From positions 1,572,001 to 1,636,000 of the forward strand of contig NZ_CP162133.1 of NCBI RefSeq assembly GCF_040833955.1: a stretch of DNA of 64,000 nucleotides, read 5' to 3'. Both the position numbers and the translations under genes were made by a program. This stretch comes from Leptospira sp. WS60.C2. GTDB lineage: Bacteria > Spirochaetota > Leptospiria > Leptospirales > Leptospiraceae. Below are positions 1-9,854 of this stretch, one piece after another. Each line of letters begins with the position of its first letter. Position 1 is the first letter of the stretch. The notes below the pieces were generated by a model. The model was given only the letters and a program-made list of their open reading frames with translations. It made no database searches and was not told where the DNA came from.

Positions 1-1
1 A

Positions 2-277
2 TTGAAAATCCAATCGGATATCATCAAAGGATATGAAAAGGTTCTTAGGCTGAATGAACAAGAATTAGCAAATGCAGATGAAATCATTCGTATGTATGAG
101 CAAATCATCGATTACTCTCGAGTGGAACTCAGAGAAGCAAAGGAAACAGTGGAAGCAAGTACTATGGTTTCCAACTTAAGCCGTGACGAACTCATGTCAG
201 CTTTTGATAAAATCAAATCCCTTGAAGAAGCCAACAGAAAACTTAGAGAAGAATCTTTAAAGTTTAGCAAAGATTAA
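2..277 (+). CDS. Small coiled-coil protein, possibly truncated at its 5' end
   Basis: A 91-residue, highly charged reading frame runs from a TTG at position 2 to a TAA, so the true start may lie before the window. The product is almost entirely helical and rich in Glu, Lys, Leu and Ala with heptad-like spacing, which suggests a coiled coil; no catalytic motif is visible. It ends 4 nt before the next gene, a GAF/PP2C regulator, so the two are probably co-transcribed and it may be a sensor, adaptor or scaffold for that switch. I do not recognise a family. Confidence 0.6.
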   Translation: MKIQSDIIKGYEKVLRLNEQELANADEIIRMYEQIIDYSRVELREAKETVEASTMVSNLSRDELMSAFDKIKSLEEANRKLREESLKFSKD

Positions 278-281
278 ACCA

Positions 282-3029
282 TTGAAACCAAATTCCCTTC
301 CGCCCATCATCTTAAAAAACGAAGATGGCGGGTTTTACCTTTCTTCCTCTTCCGAACTGAACGATTTATACCATTTTATTTTGGGACAAGCAAAACGTTT
401 TGTTTCGGCAAAGTCGGCAGCATTGTATCTTCGGAACGAAAGAGGGAATTTAAGTCGAATAGGATTGGTCTCTGACACAAGTAATGCGGGCCATATCGCC
501 AAACATGTGTTTAAGTCAAAAAAGAGCATTCTTGTTAAAAAAGGAACTCAGTTACATGCTAGTACAGGGCCTGTTTCTGAATCATACATTGCCTGTTATT
601 TGGGTGATGAACTTGGTGACATGTCTCTCGGAGTATTGGTTTTAGAGGGCATCAAACACTTTCAAAATTTTTCCGAACAAGATCTAGATTTAATAAATTA
701 TTTCAGTGCTAATTTGAATGCCTTGTTTAAGGATACGGTTTTTTCGGATAAGGAACCTCAGTTTTTTAATTCTTTAACAACTTCAATACTCTTACTCATT
801 GATAACGCAAATATTCATAATAACAACAATCGACTGCAATATTTTTTAGAAGAGATCATTCGAGTTGCGGTCCTCATCAATACCAGTGTGGATTTGGAAC
901 ATGTATTGGCGATGGTAATGGAATCAGCCAAGTCTGTTTTTCGAACGGAAGCTAGTTCTCTACTTCTCTTGGATGATCGAAAAGAATTTTTACTCTTTCA
1001 CACCGTTACAGGTGAAAAACGGGAAGAAGTCTCTAAAATCAAAGTGCCAGTGGGACAAGGGATAGCAGGAACCGTTGCCGTTACAAAAGAGCCTATGATC
1101 ATCAACGATGCCCAAAATGATGATCGAGTGTTTCGCGATGTTGATAAGGCATCCAATTTTATCACGAGAAATATTTTGGCAAGCCCACTGATTGTAGGAG
1201 ATGAAGTGATCGGGGTGATTGAAGCAATCAATACCATTGATCGCAATAATTTTAGCCAAGATGATATTGATACGTTTTTATCCTTTTCTAGTGCGTGTGC
1301 AGTCGCCATTCAAAAGACAAGACTTTTAGACAATCTCAATGTAACCAACTTGGAACTCAAACAAAAGTTGAGCACACTCGAATCCATTTTTGATTTGGGA
1401 CAAGCTGTTTTAGAATCACATGATGAGTTGGGTCTTATGTCAAAGACTCTCAGCATTCTCACAAAAGAATTGTCATGCGAAGATGCTGGTATGGTCATCA
1501 TTGAAGAAAAAAATAGAAACCGTATCCAGGTGTATGCAAGACAACTTGGGATCGTTAGAGAGTCCTTTTTTTCGATGCAAGAGAGTCGATTGTTCCTCAG
1601 TCTTATGGAGTCGGGAAATCCTCGTATGGCGGTGGTCACCCCACAACTCGAAGAATCCTTTTTAGAATTAGAGTTTCATACATTGAAAAAAAATTTTCTA
1701 ATTCTACCGATTTCACCTAGAGGTGGGAATTTACGTGCAGCCCTTTATGTGAGTGGGAAACATTCCCATCATTCCTTTAACGAAACTGACCTTCGTATGT
1801 TAAAAACGTTGTCGTCTCCGTTGGCAAAAGCATACGAAAATCTAAGGCTTAATCAGGAAATCATTACCAAAAAATCGATAGAGAAAGAAATCGAAATCAC
1901 TCGTAAGATTCAAAATAATATTTTACCGAATGCTCTCATTCAGTCACCACTTTTTGATTTGGGAGTTATGTCCGTTGCCGCCAAAGAGGTATCAGGTGAC
2001 TTTTATGACTTTCATACGTTTGGTGATGAGCAGTTTTCCTTTTTAGTGGCTGATGTTTCCGGAAAAAGTTTACCTGCTGCCATTTTTATGGCGATGTCAA
2101 GTTCGATCATTCGCACACTTTCCCGAACGACGGATTTATCTCCCTCCGAATTACTCTTTCGTGCCAATCAGCTAATCTATGAAGATTCTCAATCGGGAAT
2201 GTTTGTGACTTTGTTTCTTGTCAATTACCAAAGAAAAACGCGAACTTTGAAGTTTGCCTCCGCTGGCCACAATGACCAAATTTGGATCCGCAGTGATGGT
2301 AGTTATGAACTCCTGAAAGGGAAAGGAGCTCCGCTTGGTGTTGTGCCCCATACCAATTACCAAGGGGGAGAAATCCAAATAGAACCAGGTGATATTTTAG
2401 TGTTTTATACAGACGGAGCCATTGAAGAAAAGAGCCCAGATGGGGAAGAATATGGACTCGATAGGTTTGTCGACTTTATCATCCAAAGACGGGAAACTTC
2501 CTCACAAAACCTAGTGGAAGCGGTTTATGACGACATTCGCTCTTTTTCCAAATCAGAAGAACAGTATGATGATTTTACGGTGATGATTCTGAAGTTTGCG
2601 GAGGTTTCCAGTTTTGAAATGGTAAGAACGTTTGATGCTCACCCGAATGAAATTCCCAAACTGCGTGATTTTATTTCCGAACATTTAGAGACAAAAATAA
2701 CAAAACCTTTTGCTTTTGATGACATCCTTATATCTTTGGATGAAGCCGCTACCAATATTGTGATGCACAGTTACAAAGACACAGAGATTGTGAATCCGAA
2801 GTTTGAATGTAAATTAGAACTGATTGGAGATAAGTTAAAAATCGTTCTTCTTGACGAGGGAAAACCCTTTGATAGGAAAAAAGTCCCAAAACCTTCTGTA
2901 GAAGCGAATCTAAAAGGGGAACGAAAAGGTGGATTTGGCGTCTACCTTATGGAAACTCTCATGGACAGGGTGTCCTACGAGTACAATGGGAAACAAAACA
3001 TAACCTATTTGGAGAAAACTATCGTATGA
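282..3029 (+). CDS. GAF-domain PP2C (RsbU/SpoIIE-type) phosphatase with C-terminal anti-sigma-type ATPase
   Basis: A 915-residue cytoplasmic regulator. The N-terminal half holds GAF-type sensor modules; the clearest is about residues 195-355, with a weaker one before it and another after it. A PP2C/SpoIIE serine phosphatase domain follows (about 545-745), with acidic metal-binding motifs VSGDFYD, VADVSGKS and YDDFTVM. The last part (about 770-910) is an HATPase_c domain of the RsbW/SpoIIAB type, with an N-box (DEAATNIVMHS) and a glycine box (GGFGVYL). The family dephosphorylates a STAS antagonist, and the ATPase domain can bind or phosphorylate it. The start is TTG at 282. The STAS gene overlaps its last 4 nt, so phosphatase, putative kinase and substrate form one module. 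The downstream target is not visible. Confidence 0.88.
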   Translation: MKPNSLPPIILKNEDGGFYLSSSSELNDLYHFILGQAKRFVSAKSAALYLRNERGNLSRIGLVSDTSNAGHIAKHVFKSKKSILVKKGTQLHASTGPVSESYIACYLGDELGDMSLGVLVLEGIKHFQNFSEQDLDLINYFSANLNALFKDTVFSDKEPQFFNSLTTSILLLIDNANIHNNNNRLQYFLEEIIRVAVLINTSVDLEHVLAMVMESAKSVFRTEASSLLLLDDRKEFLLFHTVTGEKREEVSKIKVPVGQGIAGTVAVTKEPMIINDAQNDDRVFRDVDKASNFITRNILASPLIVGDEVIGVIEAINTIDRNNFSQDDIDTFLSFSSACAVAIQKTRLLDNLNVTNLELKQKLSTLESIFDLGQAVLESHDELGLMSKTLSILTKELSCEDAGMVIIEEKNRNRIQVYARQLGIVRESFFSMQESRLFLSLMESGNPRMAVVTPQLEESFLELEFHTLKKNFLILPISPRGGNLRAALYVSGKHSHHSFNETDLRMLKTLSSPLAKAYENLRLNQEIITKKSIEKEIEITRKIQNNILPNALIQSPLFDLGVMSVAAKEVSGDFYDFHTFGDEQFSFLVADVSGKSLPAAIFMAMSSSIIRTLSRTTDLSPSELLFRANQLIYEDSQSGMFVTLFLVNYQRKTRTLKFASAGHNDQIWIRSDGSYELLKGKGAPLGVVPHTNYQGGEIQIEPGDILVFYTDGAIEEKSPDGEEYGLDRFVDFIIQRRETSSQNLVEAVYDDIRSFSKSEEQYDDFTVMILKFAEVSSFEMVRTFDAHPNEIPKLRDFISEHLETKITKPFAFDDILISLDEAATNIVMHSYKDTEIVNPKFECKLELIGDKLKIVLLDEGKPFDRKKVPKPSVEANLKGERKGGFGVYLMETLMDRVSYEYNGKQNITYLEKTIV

Positions 3030-3367
3030 ACGAAGATAAAATTGGAATCCGATCGGAAGTGATTGGAAACAAGATGGTTGTACATGTCCAAGGCAATTTG
3101 GATGTTCATAACACACATAAAATCGAAAAAGATTTACTCTCTCTTGTCAGTTCCTCTGGAAAATCGATCTTATTCAACTTAAACGAAGTTCCATTTATTT
3201 CTTCTGCTGGCTTACGACTTCTCGTAACAACCCTCAGGCACTGCCAGGAACAAAAAATTGGGATTGCGATTTGTGGATTACAACCTGCTGTCGAGAAAGT
3301 ATTCGAAATCATCGGGATGCAGCAGTTATTCAAAATTTATCCTGATTTAGATGCAGCTTTAAAGTAA
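3026..3367 (+). CDS. STAS-domain anti-sigma factor antagonist
   Basis: A 113-residue single STAS domain of the SpoIIAA/RsbV family. The expected phospho-acceptor loop is present as FISSAGLR (Ser59/Ser60). Such proteins bind an anti-sigma-type ATPase when dephosphorylated and release it when phosphorylated. The ATG overlaps the stop of the upstream PP2C/ATPase gene (ATGA arrangement), implying translational coupling and a matched pair. No sigma factor is encoded nearby, so the output could be a sigma factor elsewhere or another effector. Confidence 0.9.
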   Translation: MNEDKIGIRSEVIGNKMVVHVQGNLDVHNTHKIEKDLLSLVSSSGKSILFNLNEVPFISSAGLRLLVTTLRHCQEQKIGIAICGLQPAVEKVFEIIGMQQLFKIYPDLDAALK

Positions 3368-3414
3368 AAATCACTTTTCTAAGTGGTCCTAAACAAAACA
3401 TTGGAAAAAAACTT

Positions 3415-5061
3415 ATGGAAACCATGCAGTATTCCCTAAACAACCCGTTCAAAGAATCCAAGGCTCCGGATACCAAAACCGGAATTTATGACGATGCTCT
3501 CAAACTTGGAAAGGAATTAATCGAAAAACCTCTCCTTGGTGGTGGTGAAGACCGTATCCGTGTCCAACATTCCAAAAACAGAATGACGGTTTGGGAAAGG
3601 ATCAAAGTCCTCACAGAGGAAGAACCTAACATCACCTACCAAAACTGGGGTCCTAACTTAGATGGGGCTTCGATTGTCACTGGAATTTTAAATATTAAAG
3701 GTCGCGATGTTGCGGTGTATGGACACGATTTTACCCTTCGTGCTGGTTCCATGGATGCAACGAACGGTAGCAAATTGGCTCGCCTCATCCAAATGGCAGG
3801 AACGCACGGAATTCCACTGATTGGGATGAATGACTCGGCTGGTGCTTATGTGCCGGCGGGAGTGGGTGGTCTTGATGGTTATTCGGAAGCATTTACCGCA
3901 CTTCGTAAAATCAGCGGTGTGGTTCCATCTGTAATGCTCATGTTTGGGTTTAACGCTGGTGGTGGAGCTTATCTCCCACGCCAAGGATCCTTTATGATCC
4001 AATGTGATGGAACCTTCTTTGGTCTCACTGGACCTGGCGTTGTGAAGTCCGTTCTCGGAGAGGATATCTCTGCAGAAGATTTGGGTGGTCCAAAAGTGCA
4101 CGGACAGTCTGGCGTTGTGGATCTTGTTACAGGGGATGAATTAGGATCTCTGCGAACAGCAATCCGACTCCTTTCCTACTTACCAGACAATAACCATAGT
4201 TTTGCGCCATTTTATCCAACCTCTGACCCTGTAGACAGGTTCATCTACGAAGAAGATATTTTATTTCGCAAAACATTCAATTCCCCAACAGGAATGAACA
4301 CTCCTTTCGACATCACACTTTACTTACAACAGATTTGTGACCATGGAGAGTTCTTTGAATTACAACCACAAAGAGCAAGAAACATTGTGACTGCTTTTGG
4401 TCGTATTGGTGGGCACGTAGTAGGATTTCTTGCAAATAACTCAGCTGTGTCTTCTGGTCAGATCGACATTGGAGCGTCTCGTAAAGGAACTCGTTTTGTT
4501 CGTTTCTGTAACCTTTACAATATCCCAATGGTATTTGTGGAAGATACAACTGGATTTTTGCCAGGACGTGACCAAGAGCACAATGGTATTGTACTCGAAG
4601 GAAGAAAACTCCTCGATTCAATCATTGACCTTCGCACTCCAAGACTTACGCTCATCATTCGTAATGCGTTTGGTGGTGCTTATGCAACATTTAACTCGTA
4701 TTTTACGGGAGCATCGATGGTTTTTGCTCTTCCTACAGCAAGGATTGCCGTAATGGGACCTGCTGGAAAAGAGTATGTTTACAAAGACGAAATCACAGGA
4801 ATCCAAAAAGAATTCCAAGCCAATGTCAAAAAAGGAATGAGTGAAAAAGAAGCGATCACCATTCGAGATTCGAAGTTGTTTGAAATTGGGCAAAGGTATG
4901 AAAAAGAACTCATGAATCCAAAAGAAGCACTTTCTCTTGGATCAGTTTCTTCGATCATCTTACCTGGATACACACGAAATGTATTATCCAAGAACCTCAA
5001 TTTCCTCATGTCCAAATACAAACCGGCGGAAATGTCCGGTCCTCAAAGGGAGTTTGAATAA
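3415..5061 (+). CDS. Acyl-CoA carboxylase, carboxyltransferase subunit
   Basis: A 548-residue protein of the biotin-dependent carboxyltransferase family (acetyl-, propionyl- or methylcrotonyl-CoA type), which moves CO2 from carboxybiotin to an acyl-CoA. Both crotonase-like halves are present: glycine-rich segments near residues 185-195 ([10 protein letters not shown]) and 420-430 ([11 protein letters not shown]) fit the two oxyanion-hole regions, followed by a [10 protein letters not shown] segment. The length is normal for a single-chain beta subunit. The partner biotin carboxylase starts 5 nt after the stop. The acyl substrate cannot be read reliably; propionyl-CoA or another short acyl-CoA is plausible. 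The first ATG of the MKPTMQ-like start (METMQ) is used; a second ATG lies two codons in. Confidence 0.85.
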   Translation: METMQYSLNNPFKESKAPDTKTGIYDDALKLGKELIEKPLLGGGEDRIRVQHSKNRMTVWERIKVLTEEEPNITYQNWGPNLDGASIVTGILNIKGRDVAVYGHDFTLRAGSMDATNGSKLARLIQMAGTHGIPLIGMNDSAGAYVPAGVGGLDGYSEAFTALRKISGVVPSVMLMFGFNAGGGAYLPRQGSFMIQCDGTFFGLTGPGVVKSVLGEDISAEDLGGPKVHGQSGVVDLVTGDELGSLRTAIRLLSYLPDNNHSFAPFYPTSDPVDRFIYEEDILFRKTFNSPTGMNTPFDITLYLQQICDHGEFFELQPQRARNIVTAFGRIGGHVVGFLANNSAVSSGQIDIGASRKGTRFVRFCNLYNIPMVFVEDTTGFLPGRDQEHNGIVLEGRKLLDSIIDLRTPRLTLIIRNAFGGAYATFNSYFTGASMVFALPTARIAVMGPAGKEYVYKDEITGIQKEFQANVKKGMSEKEAITIRDSKLFEIGQRYEKELMNPKEALSLGSVSSIILPGYTRNVLSKNLNFLMSKYKPAEMSGPQREFE

Positions 5062-5066
5062 TTTCC

Positions 5067-7820
5067 ATGTTAGATAAGAATTTAAATCGCATTCAGTTCC
5101 AAGAATCAGATTCCGCTTGGATTCGTTCCTTTAGTGTAGAATCCATCAAATGCCTCATTGTATGTCGTGGTCCTGTTCGTAAGGAAACTATGGATGTATT
5201 TGATGCGATTGGTGTGAAAGAGTATGGAATTTTACTTTCTGAAAAAGATTCCATCGTGTATCCAAAGGCACTGGCTCCAGAACTTCGTAACTTCCGTTTT
5301 CCAGAAAACATCCACCGAGTTCCTGATTACATGGGAGCAGGGAAGGAAGAAAAAGAAGAACGTATCCACCAAATCATTGGCATCGCTAAAGACAATGGAT
5401 ACACCCATATCTTTGCTGGTTACGGATTTATGGCAGAAGATGCTGAGTTCATCGAGGCAATTGAAAAAGCAGGCATTATTTTTATGGGACCAAGTTCCCA
5501 TGTAGCAAAAGGTGCTGGGGCAAAAGACGAAGCTAAAAAATTGGCACGTAGCCTCAATGTATCGGTGACACCAGGTGTGGACAACATCACAGCTCTTGCC
5601 TTACTTCGTAAAACAGGAAATTCCAAAGACGGACTTCTGAAAATTGCCAAAGAACATAACCTAAACTTTCAATTTGATGAGAAAAAATCATTAGAAGACA
5701 ACGCAGAAATTTTACTCCAACTGTCTTACGAAAAAACAATCGATATCACATCGATTCCTGATCTTCAAAAAGAGTCAGAAATTCTCTGTGAGGACATTTG
5801 GAAAAAATACCCAGGCAAACGCATTCGATTCAAATACATCGGTGGTGGTGGGGGAAAAGGACAACGTGTCATTTCAGAGAAATCTGAAATCGAATCTGCT
5901 GTGATGGAAATCTTAGCTGAGTCCAAAGTGACCGCTGTTGGTTCCAATAGAAACTTCCTCATTGAGCTGAACATCGAAAACACTCGTCACAATGAAATTC
6001 AGCTCATCGGTAACGGCGAATGGTCGTTGTCACTGGGGGGACGTGATTGTTCCCTTCAGATGCACGAACAGAAACTTCTCGAGATTTCTCAAACAGTGGA
6101 ACTCTTACAAAAAGAAGCAGACCTGGTTCGTTCTTCCAATCCGAAAAAGGCGGGCATTCTTGATAAAGATGTGCAAACACTCAAAGATATGGAACACCAA
6201 GCAGAAGTGTTTGGAAAGGCAATTCGTTTAAACTCCGTATCGACATTTGAATGTATCGTAGAAGGAAATAGTTTCTTCTTTATGGAAGTAAACACAAGGA
6301 TCCAAGTAGAACATCGTGTGACCGAGATGGTGTACAAGATGAAGTTTACCAATCCTAACGATCCAAATGACTTTTTCTATATTGATTCCCTTGTGGAAGC
6401 AATGGCAGTACTTTCCATCCATGGACCTCGTGTTCCAAAACCAGAACGAATTTTACGCAATGTTTCTGGAGCTGAAGTTCGGATCAATGCAACAAACCGT
6501 GCCCTGCAACCACACGCAGGTGGGATCATTCAAAACTGGTCGAACCCACTTCCAGAAGAAATTCGGGATGACCAAGGGATTTGTACACGAAACCCAGACA
6601 CGGGATCGTTTGTGCACTACAACTTGGCTGGGGCATATGATTCCAACGTGGCGCTGATTGTATCCTACGGGAATAGCCGTACGGAAAACTTAGAAGTGTT
6701 AGGGAATATTCTTCGCAAAACAGAGCTTAGAGGACAAAACTTAGAAACCAACTTACTTGTTCACTATGGTCTCATCCAATGGATTTTGGGTAAAGATGCG
6801 ATGTTCAAACCATCCACTGCGTTTATGATTTCTTACTTAGCAGGGATCGGTGCCTTACAATCCATTATCAATGACTTAGATTTAGAATACCTTTGGTCGG
6901 AAAAAACAAAGGCAGCTGATGCGGATCTAAAGAAAGTCCTTGGGAAAAAAATGACTCTTGTGATTCGTCCAATGGAAAGACTCCTTGCAAACCCACACTT
7001 ACTTGGTGGATTTTTAGGTTACTTTGATGGTAAACTTTGGACGAGAAATGGTAACCAAGTTGCCTTCAATGAAAACCCAATCCAGTTTTTAGATTCTTTG
7101 TATTATTACTTAAATCTAGATTCTACAGAACAAAAAGCTAGTTCTGAAAAGATTTGGGATCATGACGAGAAGTTACTCATCGAAGCAAAAGAGTTTTATT
7201 CTGAATTTTCAAAGCGAACTGGTCTCAAGACTTGGAAAGAAATCTCCGATGCGTTTGCGAAAGGAAAAAATCCTTCCAAAGAGATTTCCGACGATTTATG
7301 GGAAAAAGTAAAAGCAAGTCATAACGGTTTCCAAGCGGGACTTGAGACTTTACTCTTACTTCCTAAAATAGGAATCAAATCGAATTTCTTTGGTTTAGAT
7401 GTGAATGCGGATTTGGACGGTGTCGTTCCAGACGAATTCAAAAACAAAGACACAAGAGATGCTTTCATCAAAACGTTAAACCCTCCACCAAAAATGTCTG
7501 GGGATGAAATTGTAGCTCCAATGGGTGGAATGTTCTACTCGAAAGAAGCACCAAACCTTCCTCCTCTAATTAACGAAGGAGACCACTTCCAAGCAGGACA
7601 ACCGCTCTTTATCATTGAAGTGATGAAGATGTTCAATAAGATCCTTGCTCCAGTCAGTGGAACGGTTGTGAAGAATTTGATGGTTGATTCTGATGGAAAG
7701 ATTGTGACAAAAGCGCAACCGATCTTCAAAATCAAACCAGACGAAATTTTGAAGGAAGAATCTCCTGAAGAAATTCGTGCAAGAAAAGTAAAAGTAACAA
7801 AAGAATTGGGTCTCGGTTAA
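5067..7820 (+). CDS. Biotin carboxylase / biotin carboxyl carrier fusion (acyl-CoA carboxylase alpha subunit), atypically long
   Basis: A 917-residue partner of the upstream carboxyltransferase. The N-terminal part is a biotin carboxylase with an ATP-grasp fold: a glycine-rich ATP loop near residues 257-266 (YIGGGGGKGQ), then metal and bicarbonate motifs (MEVNTRIQVEHRVTEM). The C-terminal about 75 residues form a biotinyl domain with the EVMKMF biotinylation motif. Usual alpha subunits of this layout have about 600-700 residues. The excess comes from an insertion of roughly 75 residues before the ATP loop and a long region of unclear function (about 570-830) before the biotinyl domain. This suggests a divergent branch of the family. 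Confidence 0.85.
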   Translation: MLDKNLNRIQFQESDSAWIRSFSVESIKCLIVCRGPVRKETMDVFDAIGVKEYGILLSEKDSIVYPKALAPELRNFRFPENIHRVPDYMGAGKEEKEERIHQIIGIAKDNGYTHIFAGYGFMAEDAEFIEAIEKAGIIFMGPSSHVAKGAGAKDEAKKLARSLNVSVTPGVDNITALALLRKTGNSKDGLLKIAKEHNLNFQFDEKKSLEDNAEILLQLSYEKTIDITSIPDLQKESEILCEDIWKKYPGKRIRFKYIGGGGGKGQRVISEKSEIESAVMEILAESKVTAVGSNRNFLIELNIENTRHNEIQLIGNGEWSLSLGGRDCSLQMHEQKLLEISQTVELLQKEADLVRSSNPKKAGILDKDVQTLKDMEHQAEVFGKAIRLNSVSTFECIVEGNSFFFMEVNTRIQVEHRVTEMVYKMKFTNPNDPNDFFYIDSLVEAMAVLSIHGPRVPKPERILRNVSGAEVRINATNRALQPHAGGIIQNWSNPLPEEIRDDQGICTRNPDTGSFVHYNLAGAYDSNVALIVSYGNSRTENLEVLGNILRKTELRGQNLETNLLVHYGLIQWILGKDAMFKPSTAFMISYLAGIGALQSIINDLDLEYLWSEKTKAADADLKKVLGKKMTLVIRPMERLLANPHLLGGFLGYFDGKLWTRNGNQVAFNENPIQFLDSLYYYLNLDSTEQKASSEKIWDHDEKLLIEAKEFYSEFSKRTGLKTWKEISDAFAKGKNPSKEISDDLWEKVKASHNGFQAGLETLLLLPKIGIKSNFFGLDVNADLDGVVPDEFKNKDTRDAFIKTLNPPPKMSGDEIVAPMGGMFYSKEAPNLPPLINEGDHFQAGQPLFIIEVMKMFNKILAPVSGTVVKNLMVDSDGKIVTKAQPIFKIKPDEILKEESPEEIRARKVKVTKELGLG

Positions 7821-8873
7821 CTAACCGAAACCCACAATTGTTTTGTGGATTTCACCTAACGGGAGGATGTGGTCAACGCATCCTCTTTTGATTGCCTCTT
7901 TTGGCATGCCAAAGACCACAGATGTTTCTTCATTCTGGGCAATGGTTTCTGCTCCTGCTTCTTTCATCTCCACAAGACCTGATGCGCCATCATCTCCCAT
8001 TCCTGTCATGATGATTCCTCTTGCATTTTTACCGGCAGCTCTTGCGACCGAACGAAATAAAACATCCACCGATGGTTTGTGACGGTTCACAAGTGGTCCA
8101 TCCACAACTTCCACAAAGTACTGAGCACCAGAACGTTTGAGAGTCATGTGTTTGTTCCCTGGCGCAATGAGTGCTTGACCTCTCACCACTCGGTCTCCGT
8201 CTTTTGCTTCTTTCACGCTGATCTCACAAATCGAATCCAAACGTTTTGCAAAGGCTTCCGTGAATTTTTCTGGCATATGTTGGACTATGACGATGCCGGG
8301 GGTTTTATCTCTTGGCAATTTGGTTAGAACGTGTTCTAAAGCAATGGTGCCACCAGTGGAAGTTCCAATGGCGACAATCTTTTCTGTGGCTTGTAAAGAA
8401 GAGAGCTCTTGTTTTTTCTCTAACTGGACTTTGAATTCTTTGTTCTTTCCAGGATTCGGCAATTGTTTGATAGAGGCAGAGGCTGCCGCCATAACTGCAT
8501 CAGTGAGTGCGATTGTACTTTCATTGAGAAAGTCTTTTAGTCCAATTTTGGGTTTTGTGATGATATCACAGGCACCTAAATTCATAGCAAGGATTGCTGT
8601 TTCCGAACCTTCTGTAGTAAGAGTGGAGCAGATGACGACGGGTGTCGGTCTTTCTGTCATAATTTTTTTAAGAAAAGAAATCCCATCCATCCTTGGCATT
8701 TCGATGTCTAAAACAATTACATCTGGCCAATCATTGTTCATCTTTTCCATGGCAAAGATAGGGTCTGAAGCACTGCCTAAAAATTGAAAATGGGAATCTT
8801 GTTTGAAAATTTCTGTTAGAACTTGGCGAACCACAGCGGAATCATCAACGACAAATACTTTTATTTTTTTCAT
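7821..8873 (-). CDS. cheB: Chemotaxis protein-glutamate methylesterase CheB
   Basis: A 350-residue response regulator/methylesterase. The receiver domain has the acidic pair Asp10/Asp11 and phospho-acceptor Asp56 ([11 protein letters not shown]). After a linker, the esterase domain shows the nucleophile motif GTSTGG, the histidine motif QHMPEKF and the aspartate motif [11 protein letters not shown], so all catalytic parts are present. It removes methyl groups from, or deamidates, chemoreceptors. It is the last gene of the minus-strand che run, 3 nt after cheD. Its stop abuts the stop of the convergent carboxylase gene with no spacer. No cheR is present in this cluster, so the opposing methyltransferase must be elsewhere. 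Confidence 0.95.
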   Translation of the reverse strand: MKKIKVFVVDDSAVVRQVLTEIFKQDSHFQFLGSASDPIFAMEKMNNDWPDVIVLDIEMPRMDGISFLKKIMTERPTPVVICSTLTTEGSETAILAMNLGACDIITKPKIGLKDFLNESTIALTDAVMAAASASIKQLPNPGKNKEFKVQLEKKQELSSLQATEKIVAIGTSTGGTIALEHVLTKLPRDKTPGIVIVQHMPEKFTEAFAKRLDSICEISVKEAKDGDRVVRGQALIAPGNKHMTLKRSGAQYFVEVVDGPLVNRHKPSVDVLFRSVARAAGKNARGIIMTGMGDDGASGLVEMKEAGAETIAQNEETSVVFGMPKEAIKRGCVDHILPLGEIHKTIVGFG

Positions 8874-8876
8874 ACT

Positions 8877-9365
8877 TTATTTTTTCTCCACCCACACTTC
8901 GCCATCCCAAACACTAAAATAGACTTTTCTCGATTGGTTTCCACCGATGTCTTCGGAGATGATTTTGATTTGATTTTCAGAGAGTATGTTCTTGGCGAAT
9001 TCTGCATTTCGTGTTCCAATGAGACTTGTGCTATCATTGCGAAAGATTTCTCTCTCTTCATTGATAAACATATTGGACCCACCGAAAATTTTAGCCGAGT
9101 ATTCAGATGGCCTTGTATTTCTTTTTCGAATTTCAGATAAGAAAAACTGAAAGGCATCTATGCCATATTTGTATGTCTTTTCCAGTTTGATATCTGTAGG
9201 GTGGGGAAGGAGGTAGTGGCACATTCCCCCATAACGCAGTAGGGGATGCCATAGAACGATCGATACACAGGAACCAAGAAGAGTTCTTACACGATAATAG
9301 TTCTCACCAAAGAATATTTCTCCTGGATTTAGGTATCGATCTATGACTTCATAAGGTGGTTCCAT
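8877..9365 (-). CDS. cheD: Chemoreceptor glutamine deamidase CheD
   Basis: A 162-residue CheD. The hallmark catalytic segment GSCVSIVLWHP (Cys) is followed by the conserved His in MCHYLLP, then FGGSNMF and GTRNAEF, which fit the family fold. CheD deamidates specific receptor glutamines and, in many bacteria, works with CheC/CheX. It directly follows cheW with no gap and precedes cheB by 3 nt, so the adaptation enzymes D and B are made together with the receptor encoded upstream. Confidence 0.92.
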   Translation of the reverse strand: MEPPYEVIDRYLNPGEIFFGENYYRVRTLLGSCVSIVLWHPLLRYGGMCHYLLPHPTDIKLEKTYKYGIDAFQFFLSEIRKRNTRPSEYSAKIFGGSNMFINEEREIFRNDSTSLIGTRNAEFAKNILSENQIKIISEDIGGNQSRKVYFSVWDGEVWVEKK

Positions 9366-9842
9366 TTAGCTCACTTGAGATGTAGTGTCTTGAATGGCTT
9401 GGATTTCTGAAATATCCAATATTTGATTCATTTTCAGAATGATCACAAATTGGTTATCTAATTTCCCGATTCCTTGTATAAAATCCAAACGAATCTTTGA
9501 GCCAAAACTTGGAGCTTCCTCAATTTGATTTTCAGGAATGTCCACCACCTCATTCACTGCATCAACTAACAAACCGACATCGATCGTTTCTTTTTCAAGT
9601 TGGATTTCTGTTATGATGATACAGGTTTTTCGATTTATTTCTGTTTTCTTTTTATAAAACCTTGTATTCAAATCGATGACAGGTACAACATTCCCTCGTA
9701 AATTGATCACACCTGGTATGTATTCAGGCATCATCGGAACATGGGTTACTGATTCAAATTCGATGATTTCCTTGATGTATAAAATACCAAGTCCAAATAA
9801 TTCATTGGACAAAAGGAAGGTTAAGTATTGTATTTCTTGCAT
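9366..9842 (-). CDS. cheW: Chemotaxis coupling protein CheW
   Basis: A 158-residue single CheW domain that links receptors to CheA at the membrane-associated array. The N-terminal FLLSNELFGLGILYIKEI strand pattern and the central PGVINLRGNVVPVIDL motif are diagnostic. It lies between the MCP gene (12 nt upstream) and cheD (adjacent). This suggests it is dedicated to the tandem-PAS receptor and the CheA encoded in the same run. Confidence 0.93.
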   Translation of the reverse strand: MQEIQYLTFLLSNELFGLGILYIKEIIEFESVTHVPMMPEYIPGVINLRGNVVPVIDLNTRFYKKKTEINRKTCIIITEIQLEKETIDVGLLVDAVNEVVDIPENQIEEAPSFGSKIRLDFIQGIGKLDNQFVIILKMNQILDISEIQAIQDTTSQVS

Positions 9843-9854
9843 ACTTGATCTCCC

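Noticed and set aside
7813..7828. Palindrome TCGGTTA-AC-TAACCGA between convergent genes
   Set aside because: A 2-nt loop is too tight for a hairpin, and it mainly consists of the two facing stop codons and flanks.
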